In this document: in pieces, positions 33,726 through 44,002 of the stretch
Layout of the letters: every line of letters begins with the position of its first letter
Numbering within the stretch: position 1 is the stretch's first letter
NCBI GenBank assembly: GCA_015999875.1
Contig: JAECRG010000001.1
Location: 545,330 to 609,329, forward strand
Length of the DNA stretch: 64,000 nucleotides
Reading direction: 5' to 3'
From: Candidatus Saccharimonadota bacterium
GTDB taxonomy: Bacteria; Patescibacteriota; Saccharimonadia; Saccharimonadales; Saccharimonadaceae
Program-made: the position numbers and the translations under genes
The notes under the pieces: generated by a model
What the model saw: only the letters and a program-made list of their open reading frames with translations
What the model was told of the DNA's origin: nothing
Databases searched by the model: none

Positions 33726-35264
33726 CTAGTACTGTGGAGCTGCAAGATAGTTAATCTTGGTTGTGTATACACCAGCTGGGGTATCCGCAGCGATGTTACC
33801 TACGTAGCGCATCTTAGCTGTTGCGCAAGATAGGACGCCATCGGTATTCTGTGCAATTTGCGCAGGAACCTGCATGCTGTCTTCGTCGAAAGCAAATTCA
33901 GCATCGATTGTTTCACCCTGAACACCTTGACCGATATTACCACTTCCGCCAGCGTATGAAGCAGTCTTTACGAGTGGATCTATCGAAGGAAGAGAGTACG
34001 GGCTATCTGCAACCGCAACCTCAGCCAAGAAAGATGAAGACACTTCACTTTGCATCTCTGCATCATCTACAAATCCTAGGCCAAACTGTTCTGTACCTGG
34101 ATTACTCAATGTAGCTGTTGGATCAAGTGGGCGAATGAAGTCGCCTACTGTGTTGCGCAGTGTATCACCTGAATAATACACAGTTGCACCGCCAGATGAG
34201 TTAGAGCTTAGTCGCCAATATGAATTAACGTCCCATGCTCGACCTGTTTCAAGTGAGTACTCAGCATTTGGGTTACCTAGATTCAGTCGATTGGCATCAA
34301 CAACCTGTATTGGGTCGCAAGTACCGTTACGAACCGATCCACCAGGACCATCAAGCACATCAGTGTCACGGTTGTGCACGCCTACAGAGAAAGCCATGGT
34401 TTCCAATACCTTTGTAGTAATGTGAATTGAATCGGTCATGACATTCGCTACAGTCACACCACCGTCGATTACTGTGTGGTCAGTTTGAACGTTTGGAGTA
34501 GGGTCGTTATGTGTACCAATTAGACTAGTGTCGCTACTATAAGTATTGATCTTCACGAAAAACGCATCACTACCAGGGTTGGTAATGTATGTTGTTTCTG
34601 ATGGACGGAAGATGATCTGAACAAGTTGTCCGTTGTTGATAGTACCGCCATCTTCGTTGACAAGTGTCGCATAGTTATCTTTACCGGATAGGTTGCCGCT
34701 GTGATCATCATCTTCCAGATTATCTGTTGCAAGCGTCCATCCTGTTGAGGTAGCATTGTTAATTCGCACTTCGTATGTACCAGCAGTAGTTCCCTCATTC
34801 CAAGTACCGACGAAGTTAAAGTCACTTCGCTTGTTCGCATGTGCGTTACCAGGACCTTCGTTCGCTTCACGTGCCGTAGGTAGATCGTCACGGGCATCAC
34901 CGGTGTTGTTACCTGGTGACTGGCAATAGCCAGCTGCTTGTGTACAGTATTGGAGCGAGAAGCCCTTTACCTCTGCGGTGCTACTTACCTTGAAGGTGAA
35001 TGTTTCACCAGTCTTACGACCGTTTGGCCCTGAGCCAGCCGGAGCATAGTTTTGAAGTGCGGCATTTGGCGCGTCATATGAGTTGCCTGAACCGTCCATA
35101 TCCTGCCAACCAGGTGCAGACGAACTCAGAAGCAAAGAACGCTCCGTAAGTGGGTTCAATGCGTCCGCGAAAACCGGTGCCGTAGGTACTATCGCTGCTG
35201 CAAAAACAGCAACTGCCGCACCAAGCGCCGACCCGCGTCGGACGATCGACTTGAGTGTATACAT
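33726..35264 (-). CDS. Exported beta-rich surface protein 3 (FGxxL family)
   Basis: 512 residues from the ATG at 35264 (AAGGAG ten bases upstream; the longer frame to 35336 has no support). A basic signal peptide (about 8-34) is cleaved near VFADA. The mature protein opens LTERSLLLSSSAPG, then an N-terminal beta domain with Cys in FSLQYCTQAAGYCQS, a long Asn/Asp/Gly/Thr-rich mid-part and a C-terminal domain with GTEQFGLGFVDD and the end TTKINYLAAPQY. It is the largest paralog. A strong promoter lies upstream and a terminator after it, so it is expressed alone and probably at a high level. Confidence 0.8.
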   Translation of the reverse strand: MYTLKSIVRRGSALGAAVAVFAAAIVPTAPVFADALNPLTERSLLLSSSAPGWQDMDGSGNSYDAPNAALQNYAPAGSGPNGRKTGETFTFKVSSTAEVKGFSLQYCTQAAGYCQSPGNNTGDARDDLPTAREANEGPGNAHANKRSDFNFVGTWNEGTTAGTYEVRINNATSTGWTLATDNLEDDDHSGNLSGKDNYATLVNEDGGTINNGQLVQIIFRPSETTYITNPGSDAFFVKINTYSSDTSLIGTHNDPTPNVQTDHTVIDGGVTVANVMTDSIHITTKVLETMAFSVGVHNRDTDVLDGPGGSVRNGTCDPIQVVDANRLNLGNPNAEYSLETGRAWDVNSYWRLSSNSSGGATVYYSGDTLRNTVGDFIRPLDPTATLSNPGTEQFGLGFVDDAEMQSEVSSSFLAEVAVADSPYSLPSIDPLVKTASYAGGSGNIGQGVQGETIDAEFAFDEDSMQVPAQIAQNTDGVLSCATAKMRYVGNIAADTPAGVYTTKINYLAAPQY

Positions 35265-35326
35265 GTAGATGTATCTCCTTGTGTTTGTTTTAATATGTGG
35301 TGGCCCTTTTAAGGGGGTACACGCGC

Positions 35327-35356
35327 ATTTTATCATTAGCGGTATGGTCGGCGCAA
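35327..35356 (-). promoter_or_regulatory. Promoter for exported protein 3
   Basis: Minus strand TTGCGC, 18 bases, TAAAAT with TGA before the -10 (extended -10). Predicted start near 35320, leader of about 55 bases containing a small CCCTT/AAGGG hairpin ahead of the AAGGAG site. Confidence 0.6.
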
Positions 35357-35421
35357 GAGATTTCTACAACAATCCTTATACGCAGCACACCCCTTGTTGT
35401 GTACAACCTGTGCATAACTCA

Positions 35422-36171
35422 CTAAAAGATAGGGATCACAACTGCCGAGAAATCGCCCGAGAAGTGACCTGCTGGTGTTTTGTTTGAAACATTGATGATC
35501 ATGCTGACTGTATAGTCTGTGCGGCCAGACTCTTTGGTACTACTTGCCACTACATCACCACTATTGAACTTAAAGAGATTTGGCGTGCGATAGGCTGGCT
35601 CAGCCTCACCGAAACTTAGAGCGGTAGAGGGTACTTGCACTGGGCTTGCTCCGACGTTTGGCGTGCTGTTTGCGGCAAGATTGATACCAAACTGCTCAGT
35701 GCCGGGTTGCGATGCTGTCGGCACAGCTGGAGCATGGAGTGTGTGATCGCCATATTTGGGTGGGTCACCGACGATCTGGAGCTGATAGCCATTACTTAGG
35801 TAGCTACGAACTTTGATACCCATCGTTTTCGTGGCTGTCTTGTTTGTCTCGAGGGTACCTAGGTTTGACTCGCCTGGCTCCACTATCACTTCAAGAGTGG
35901 GTTCTTCTGGCGTGAGGCTGCCAAAATTAGCAGAGATATTGTCGCTAGCGCTCTGACCTACCGCCATATCACCGATAGTGGCCTTGGCACAATACTGCCC
36001 CGAACATGCCTCCTCTGCTGAGCTGCTCCCAAATGTACTTTCGGTCATCTGATAATTTGGTGACTCGGACACTGCAGATGTCGCGAATACCTCATGAGCT
36101 GTGCCGCCCACAGCAAACGCCACCAAAAGCAGCACTGCCGGTACACCTCTCCATGATAGTCGTGTTCGCAT
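35422..36171 (-). CDS. Exported beta-rich surface protein 4 (FGxxL family)
   Basis: 249 residues. Signal peptide about 1-30. The mature part has one Cys pair (EEACSGQYCAKA), an Ig-like section with EPGESNLGTLETNKTA, and the shared C-terminal domain: NGYQLQIVGDPP, GTEQFGINLAANSTPNVGASP, then the end DFSAVVIPIF. It is a shorter paralog of the proteins at 29162, 32537 and 33726, carrying mainly the C-terminal domain, which argues that this domain is the conserved functional unit. It is the first gene of the minus-strand cluster, divergent from the 36275 gene. Confidence 0.75.
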   Translation of the reverse strand: MRTRLSWRGVPAVLLLVAFAVGGTAHEVFATSAVSESPNYQMTESTFGSSSAEEACSGQYCAKATIGDMAVGQSASDNISANFGSLTPEEPTLEVIVEPGESNLGTLETNKTATKTMGIKVRSYLSNGYQLQIVGDPPKYGDHTLHAPAVPTASQPGTEQFGINLAANSTPNVGASPVQVPSTALSFGEAEPAYRTPNLFKFNSGDVVASSTKESGRTDYTVSMIINVSNKTPAGHFSGDFSAVVIPIF

Positions 36172-36274
36172 AAGCTTTTTTCATTATCCCCTACAAGCGT
36201 CGAAAACTCAACTAGCACGGGGGTGACAAGTATGATAATCTAGACGTAAGCATAATCACATAAAAATACACGAC

Positions 36275-37300
36275 ATGGAACCAGATAAAAACACTAGTGC
36301 GCCCGCTGGGGACGACAAGCCAAAAGACGATCAGCAGGCTCCTGCTGACGCACTAAGTCGCACGCCTGAGGACCTCGAAGAAGAGCAGGTCGCGCAAAAA
36401 GCCGCGTCTGGTGACACCTCCCTAGAACCTACAGAAAAAAAGGTCTCGCCTATCAAGCGCTTCTTGCGCCGTATCAATGTGTATTTTTTGATGTTCCTCC
36501 TACTACTGGTAATAGTGGGTGTCATCTCTACTGTAGACTATCTCAACAACCAAAAAGCATCCGTCGCGCCAGCTGAGCCAGATATCGCAAGTCAGAAGCT
36601 CACGGAAGACGCGCTCAAACAACTTGCCAATACCGATGCATCCGTAGGAAGTGCTTCGCAGACATTGACTATACAGGGCAACGCAGTAATCGAAGGCCAG
36701 ACACTCATGCGTGGCAATCTCAACGTAGCCGGCAATTTCCAAAGTGGTGGCCGCATACAAGGTCCAAGCTTGACCATATCGGGCGAAAGCAATCTGGGTG
36801 CAACACAGATCAACAGCCTGCAAGTCGCGACAAACGCCGCAGTACAAGGCAGCACCACACTGCGAGATCTCAGTGTAGCTGGATCTGCAACTTTTTCTGG
36901 ACCCGTAACCGCTTCACAACTCACAGTATCTCGTCTCGTCCTAAGTGGTAACTCTGTGATAGAAATACCAAATCATCTTAGTTTCACTGGTGCTCCAGTG
37001 GGCAGAGGTGCTACAGGACCAGCGCTCGGTGGTGGCGGCTCAGCATCCGTGAGTGGCTCCGACGCAGCAGGAACCGTCAACATCAACACTGGCAACGGGC
37101 CTAGCGCAGGCTGCTTCGTACGTATCAATTTCAGCCAAGCCTACACCACCCAGCCGCGAGTAATCGTCAGCCCTATCGGCCCTGGCGCAGGCCTCTCCTC
37201 GTACTATGTAGACCGCAACAACAGCGGATTCAGCATCTGTGCAGCATCTCCTCCACCTGGCAACCAGGCGTTTGGATTTGATTACTTCGTCACTGGCTAA
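36275..37300 (+). CDS. Bitopic membrane protein with bactofilin/tail-fibre-like extracellular domain
   Basis: 341 residues. A charged, disordered cytoplasmic N-terminus (about 1-65, Asp/Glu/Lys/Ala-rich), one transmembrane helix (about 70-90), a helical linker, then a beta-helix-like stretch (about 130-235) of short repeats such as NAVIEGQTLMRGNLNVAG and SNLGATQINSLQVAT, the kind found in bactofilins and phage tail spikes. A C-terminal domain (about 265-341) with a Cys pair (GCFVRINFSQ, SICAASP) and an aromatic end resembles a receptor-binding tip. It faces the F1-like operon tail to tail (overlap of four bases with 37297). Confidence 0.75.
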   Translation: MEPDKNTSAPAGDDKPKDDQQAPADALSRTPEDLEEEQVAQKAASGDTSLEPTEKKVSPIKRFLRRINVYFLMFLLLLVIVGVISTVDYLNNQKASVAPAEPDIASQKLTEDALKQLANTDASVGSASQTLTIQGNAVIEGQTLMRGNLNVAGNFQSGGRIQGPSLTISGESNLGATQINSLQVATNAAVQGSTTLRDLSVAGSATFSGPVTASQLTVSRLVLSGNSVIEIPNHLSFTGAPVGRGATGPALGGGGSASVSGSDAAGTVNINTGNGPSAGCFVRINFSQAYTTQPRVIVSPIGPGAGLSSYYVDRNNSGFSICAASPPPGNQAFGFDYFVTG

Positions 37301-37607
37301 ACGTCCATAAAGATAACGGCACGATTGGCTTTTACGTGCATAAGCGCACGATGAATCTTGATCGTCTTTTCACCCTCTGGCGCTTTGACCACAAGATTGC
37401 AGGGCACAAGCATACAGAGAAAATTGTGATGCTTGGGCAGAATGTCAAAAGGGCCAGTGTCGTTTGTAGCACTGACGCTATACGCATTACCTTCATAGTA
37501 CACCTTAAACGGTGCGTATACTTTGACCTCCATAGTAGGCTTGCCGCCATGGCTTTTTGCTTGCTCCGGCTCGCTAGTAGGCACTGGCTGTACTACTTCG
37601 CCTGCCA

Positions 37608-37608
<1 letters not shown>
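37297..37608 (-). CDS. atpC: F1-ATPase epsilon-like subunit, short form
   Basis: 103 residues. A disordered N-terminus of about 25 residues is followed by an epsilon-type beta-sandwich: MEVKVYAPFKVYYEGNAYSV, the loop TGPFDILPKHHNFLCML that matches the G-x-x-x-I-L-P-x-H segment of epsilon subunits, and the end HRALMHVKANRAVIFMDV. The C-terminal helical hairpin (inhibitory in normal epsilon, about 50 residues) is absent. Start is GTG at 37608 overlapping the beta stop; an in-frame ATG at 37533 begins exactly at the domain and is an alternative. Last gene of the F1-like operon. Confidence 0.8.
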
Positions 37609-39951
<2,343 letters not shown>

Positions 39952-39955
<4 letters not shown>

Positions 39956-41535
39956 TTGGACTTCTCCTCTTTTGCTGCGTTTTCTGCGTCAGATTTGGCT
40001 TGTGAGTTTGCTTCTGCGGCCGCCTCGTTTTCGGCCTCCTCAGTTGCACGTTGCTTTTCGGCTTCAGCTTTTGCCGCTTTTTCGATTGCCGCCTTCTTGA
40101 CTTCATCGACCGTCATGACCTCAGATTTGAGCGCAGCAGAAAGCTCATCAAAGTTACCGTTCATGTCTTTATCTTCTTGTAACTTTTCTGCATAGCCATG
40201 TACTTTTTCTTTCAAAGCAGCTACGTCGATGATTTCTTCCGGGCTGCTATCTAGCACGATGCTCATGATAAACTGCTGCTCTGCGAAGCTATAGATTTCA
40301 CCAATACCCTGGTTCATAAGCTTAAAAAGCACCTTACCTTTGTCGTAATCGGACTGCGCCTGCGGACTAAGCTCGGTACCGAAATGAGCGTACTCTTCAG
40401 CTGTGCGATACCCGGACAGTGTGCGGTTGAGCTGATCTGCCAGCCCTTTTTGACGTTTGTTTTGTCCAACGCCACCCACGCGGGTCACCGAAAGACCCGT
40501 GCTCACAGCTGGACGCATCGTATCTTTAAATATCTGGCCGTCCAAAATCCACTGGCCGTCCGTAATAGACATGATGTTGGTAGGTAAGTAGGCAGTGATG
40601 TCGCCACCTGGCGCATACACTATAGGCAAAAGTGTCTGGCTTGCATGATTTACCTCTGTCTTTCCTCCACGCTCCAGCAAGCTCGAGTGCGTATAAAACA
40701 TGTCACCTGGATACGAGTCACGGCCCGGAGAAACGCCGGCGATGAGTGATATTTCACGATAGGCCTGAGCGTGAGCTGTGAGATCGTCGTATATCATGAG
40801 CGTGTCCATGTTGAGCTTCTGCCAGAAATACTCCCCGTGTGCCGCCCCCACATAGGGCACTAAATAGGTCAAGATAAGTGACTCAAACGAGTTTGATACG
40901 ATAACAATTGCTTTTTTGAGTGCACCGTTTTTTTCCAAGTTATTAACAAGTTCCGCGACGTCACGCTGACGTTTGGCAATAAGCACGTACACGACGGTGA
41001 TATCGGTGTTCTTCTGATTGATTGCGACCTGTGCCGCAAGCGCAGTCTTGCCCACCTTGCTGTCGCCAAGCATAGCCATACGCTGCCCTCTGGCAAGTGA
41101 ATACTCGAGATCTAGGATTGTCACACCTGTCTCTACGGGCGTATCTAGTAGCTCACGCTCGTAGAGGGCAGGTGCTTTATGAAATACGTCCCACTCTTGG
41201 TCGGGCTCAATAGGGCCTTTGCCATCGATCGGTTCACCAAACACGTTGATAACGCGACCCACGAAGTTTTTGCCGACCGGCGTCATAATATCGCGCTTTT
41301 CGATAACGCAGACCTTGCCTACATGCAGTGGAGAGGGATCAAGCTTCATCACCACTACATGATCATCGAGCACTTCGTGCACATAGCCACGCGTATCATT
41401 ATCAAATCGCACTGTCGCATGCACATTGGCCGGCTGCAAGCCCCTGACGCTCACCATAAAAGAATCAATACCGATAATCTCGCCGACAGGGTTGCCGTCG
41501 CTGACTAGCTTTTCAAATATTTTTCCGTCAGCCAC
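39952..41535 (-). CDS. atpA: F1-like ATPase alpha subunit with charged tail
   Basis: 527 residues. It has the alpha-type nucleotide site, but the P-loop is GDSKVGKT (157-164) rather than GDRQTGKT. The Arg finger segment is kept (VTRVGGVGQN), as is the alpha-type SYPGDMFY. After the C-terminal helical domain comes a tail of about 50 residues of Ala/Glu/Lys/Gln heptads (from about 478), likely a long exposed helix. Usual alpha is about 500-510. It overlaps delta by eight bases and gamma by four bases. It is clearly an alpha, not beta, but far from the respiratory type. Confidence 0.92.
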
Positions 41536-42046
41536 GATATGCCTCCAGCTCTTTGATCAGCACATCATGACTACCGGCAAGCTTCGCCTTCAAACTAAAA
41601 TCATGCACATGATTTGGCGTGCGAAGATGTACTCCCGCTACAAGTCCAGGCTGCAGACCAACTGAGATGACCGCCTGAGGATGCACTGAAGTGCGAAGCC
41701 ATTGCACAAGCTGTTGCAAGCTTTCTATATCTGCACTCACAGCAAATGTCATATGAACGATAGGTACTTTATCCTTGAGCGCCCGTAGCTGCTTAATCAA
41801 ACTTGTACGGCCCTTGCTATCGTTTGCTGTGAGCTTGTTTTGAATCAAAAAATCCCTAAGCGTCTCCGAAAGTACGGGCACGAATGTAGCCTCAGTAGCA
41901 CCGACTGTTTTGGCTCGCACATTTGCTGCGTTGAGATCGTTGTCGAGTTGCTCCATTTCCGTAACCATGCGCGACACGTCAAGCTTGCTCACCAAACTAG
42001 GGGGCAGAATAAATTCACTATAGCTCTTTGCAGATGACTCGTTCAT
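41528..42046 (-). CDS. atpH: F1-like ATPase delta-like (OSCP) subunit
   Basis: 172 residues, family length about 175-180. An N-terminal helical part is followed by the delta/OSCP-type end: VHMTFAVSADIESLQQLVQWL, then the strand AVISVGLQPGLVAGVHLRTP, which stands for the usual V-D-x-x-L-I-G-G-x-x-I segment, and DFSLKAKLAGSHDVLIKEL. Similarity is weak but position between the coiled-coil gene and alpha is that of atpH. It would link the peripheral stalk to the top of alpha3beta3. Its ends overlap both neighbours. Confidence 0.7.
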   Translation of the reverse strand: MNESSAKSYSEFILPPSLVSKLDVSRMVTEMEQLDNDLNAANVRAKTVGATEATFVPVLSETLRDFLIQNKLTANDSKGRTSLIKQLRALKDKVPIVHMTFAVSADIESLQQLVQWLRTSVHPQAVISVGLQPGLVAGVHLRTPNHVHDFSLKAKLAGSHDVLIKELEAYRG

Positions 42047-42855
42047 AGCTTCATGTCATCCACAATTGTTGCTTTATTTGCTTCGAGCTGCTTGATGATA
42101 GATGGCAATTGTGATTTGAGATCGAACTGATCACCGATTGCACCCAGTAGATAGTGTTCGACGATCTGTGCCATATTTTGCTCAAATGCCGTCACGAGCA
42201 TCTGTTGCTGATTTACTACGTTCTGCTGGAATGAGCTGCTAAGCTGTTCTTGTTGCTCTTGGAGTGTTGTAATACTGCGATTAAGCCACTCGAGTGCCGC
42301 ATCTTGCGACTGCTTCATATCGGTAAGTTGTGATTTGTTTTGCTCGAATAATTCGCCCATCTGCGTGTCTTGGCGGGCGACACTTTTCTGGAGTGCATTA
42401 CCCAGATTGCGGTGCTGCTCTTCGAGAGTTTGCACTGTGCGATCCATCGATTTAGTAGCTTCTGCTTGCGTAGCTTTGATGGCATTGCTACTATGTTCGA
42501 ATTGTTCTTCAAGGGTCGCGCTAAACGACGCGTTCTGCTTCTGAAGTGATTCTACGCTCGCGTTGATAGATTCGAGTGCCGCAGCTTGCGCCACACGGAT
42601 AGATTTAGCGTTTTCGGCAATTTGCTCGTCGATACGTTTTGTGATGTATGCTCGTAAATCAGCATTGATCGACGAGATAGATCCAGACAGATCTTCTTCA
42701 AACTTGGCCGTCTGTTGCTGGATGATATCGTCAAAATGGGCTCGCCCACGTTCGTTGAGCTCTTGGAAGTATCCATCAAAAAAATGCTGGATGCCTTCAG
42801 TCACCTCGTCATCTGGGAGCTGAGGCGCCGACTGCTTGTTTTGGAATAATCCCAT
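42043..42855 (-). CDS. Soluble coiled-coil protein in the place of Fo subunit b
   Basis: 270 residues, helical over almost its whole length (about 15-265), with heptads rich in Gln, Glu, Ala and Leu, and aromatic start FFDGYFQELN. It has no transmembrane helix, unlike subunit b of Fo, which always has one at the N-terminus. It begins MGLFQNKQSAPQLPDDE. The gene sits where atpF normally lies and overlaps the delta-like gene by four bases. So it probably forms a peripheral stalk or a cytoplasmic filament between the F1 head and the membrane protein at 42883 (inference from order and structure). Confidence 0.75.
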   Translation of the reverse strand: MGLFQNKQSAPQLPDDEVTEGIQHFFDGYFQELNERGRAHFDDIIQQQTAKFEEDLSGSISSINADLRAYITKRIDEQIAENAKSIRVAQAAALESINASVESLQKQNASFSATLEEQFEHSSNAIKATQAEATKSMDRTVQTLEEQHRNLGNALQKSVARQDTQMGELFEQNKSQLTDMKQSQDAALEWLNRSITTLQEQQEQLSSSFQQNVVNQQQMLVTAFEQNMAQIVEHYLLGAIGDQFDLKSQLPSIIKQLEANKATIVDDMKL

Positions 42856-42882
42856 TTTAGTTCCCCACCCTATTATTTTTCA

Positions 42883-43728
42883 TCATAGCTTTAGTAGTAA
42901 ATATACCGCAAACAGCCCTACAATTACAATTAGCAGGCTTGTCAGGATGACTTCGAGGAGCGCACGGAAGATTGACTTTTTGGACATCGGATTGCGCCCT
43001 ATCGAGATCACACCGCTACGCACACCCGCATAGAGCACGGCGATAGCAGCGATCAAGCTCACAGCAGTGATACCCATACTCAAATAGATTCGGATTGGAC
43101 TAACTTCTTTTTCGGCAATCTGATCACCGATTCGCTGCAAAAAGTCTGGCACGTTTGCTTTGGTGCTCTTTTTTTCTACTGGATTGTTGCGGATATCGAT
43201 CGTGACAGGTACGAGCCCGAGCTGCACTGTTTTTGTTTCTTTGCCCGAAGTGTCTTTGAGGCTTGTCGTGCCGAATATCACACCTTTGCCATCAAATGAG
43301 GCTTGAGCTCGGCCGTACACCGTCTTGTCTGTCTCACTCGCTTTCATCGCCACGCCGTCGACAGACGAAAGTGTCACGTAATCACCCGACTGAATTGCTC
43401 CACCTTGAGTGCTCACTAGAGTGCTATAGCTTCCCGTCGTAGCCACATACGCCTCGTTTTCAAGCCCTTCGTTTGTAATACGAAGTGAGAGTTGCCCCGG
43501 GTCGATCACAACACCGAACATGTTTTTGATTTCTGTCTGCGAAACGGCTTTGACTTTTGCAGTGTCTTTGTCGGCAAGCTGCACGATAGTACCGGTGTTG
43601 AGAGGGGCAGTGGCTGAGTAACCCCGAATGCCATCCCCACCATAAGAGACGGCGTACACAGGAAGCGCAACAAACAGTGCCGCCCCTAGGACAACTGCCA
43701 GACTCACACTACGCCGTGCTATGTTCAC
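42883..43728 (-). CDS. Membrane protein with exported beta domain, in the place of Fo a/c
   Basis: 281 residues from a GTG at 43728 (AGGAG 11 bases upstream); the longer frame to 43785 overlaps the promoter. A signal/anchor segment (about 7-26, LAVVLGAALFVALPVYA) precedes an exported domain of about 180 residues (SYGGDGIRGYSATAPLN to VEKKSTKAN) with the pattern IQSGDYVTLSSVDGVAMKA, similar to beta-clip domains in phage tail or surface proteins. Two transmembrane helices follow (about 205-230 and 258-280) with a basic loop NPMSKKSIFR between. It lacks the conserved Arg (a) or Asp/Glu (c) ion sites that I would expect in Fo. First gene of the operon. Confidence 0.7.
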   Translation of the reverse strand: MNIARRSVSLAVVLGAALFVALPVYAVSYGGDGIRGYSATAPLNTGTIVQLADKDTAKVKAVSQTEIKNMFGVVIDPGQLSLRITNEGLENEAYVATTGSYSTLVSTQGGAIQSGDYVTLSSVDGVAMKASETDKTVYGRAQASFDGKGVIFGTTSLKDTSGKETKTVQLGLVPVTIDIRNNPVEKKSTKANVPDFLQRIGDQIAEKEVSPIRIYLSMGITAVSLIAAIAVLYAGVRSGVISIGRNPMSKKSIFRALLEVILTSLLIVIVGLFAVYLLLKL

Positions 43729-43773
43729 GCTTGCCGATTCTCCTGCCGATATCTGTGTTTTATGCTTGAGGTT

Positions 43774-43779
43774 ATTATA
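43774..43779 (-). promoter_or_regulatory. -10 box of the F1-like operon
   Basis: Perfect TATAAT on the minus strand. Transcription would begin near 43767, 39 bases before the GTG start at 43728. No clear -35. Confidence 0.5.
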
Positions 43780-43894
43780 CACCAAAACCTCTCATCATGC
43801 TGCCTACAGAAATCAGCCCACAAAACCGCTATTTTTTGACTACATTACCAGTGGCCAAAAGCGCTTTTGCGCACTGTCGAAAATGAGACGCTTA

Positions 43895-43903
43895 TGCTAC
43901 AAT
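43895..43903 (+). promoter_or_regulatory. Extended -10 promoter of the giant surface protein
   Basis: TGCTACAAT (TGn then TACAAT) with a weak TGTCGA at -35 spacing of 17. Start near 43910, giving a leader of about 82 bases with the hairpin at 43919-44002. Confidence 0.5.
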
Positions 43904-43918
43904 AAACGCAGCTTTTGA

Positions 43919-44002
43919 TGGCACCACACATCTAGGCTAAATAAACACTTTTATATCAAAAAACAGATATAGAAAGCAAACAATCATTTAGATGTGGTGC
44001 CA
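43919..44002 (+). repeat. Inverted repeat in the leader of the giant surface gene
   Basis: Arms TGGCACCACACATCTA (43919-43934) and TAGATGTGGTGCCA (43989-44002) pair over 14 bp with a two-base bulge (CA), around a 54-base A/T-rich loop. The second arm contains the ATG at 43992. In RNA this hairpin could hide that start codon, and the second possible ATG at 44031 would stay free. Confidence 0.65.
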
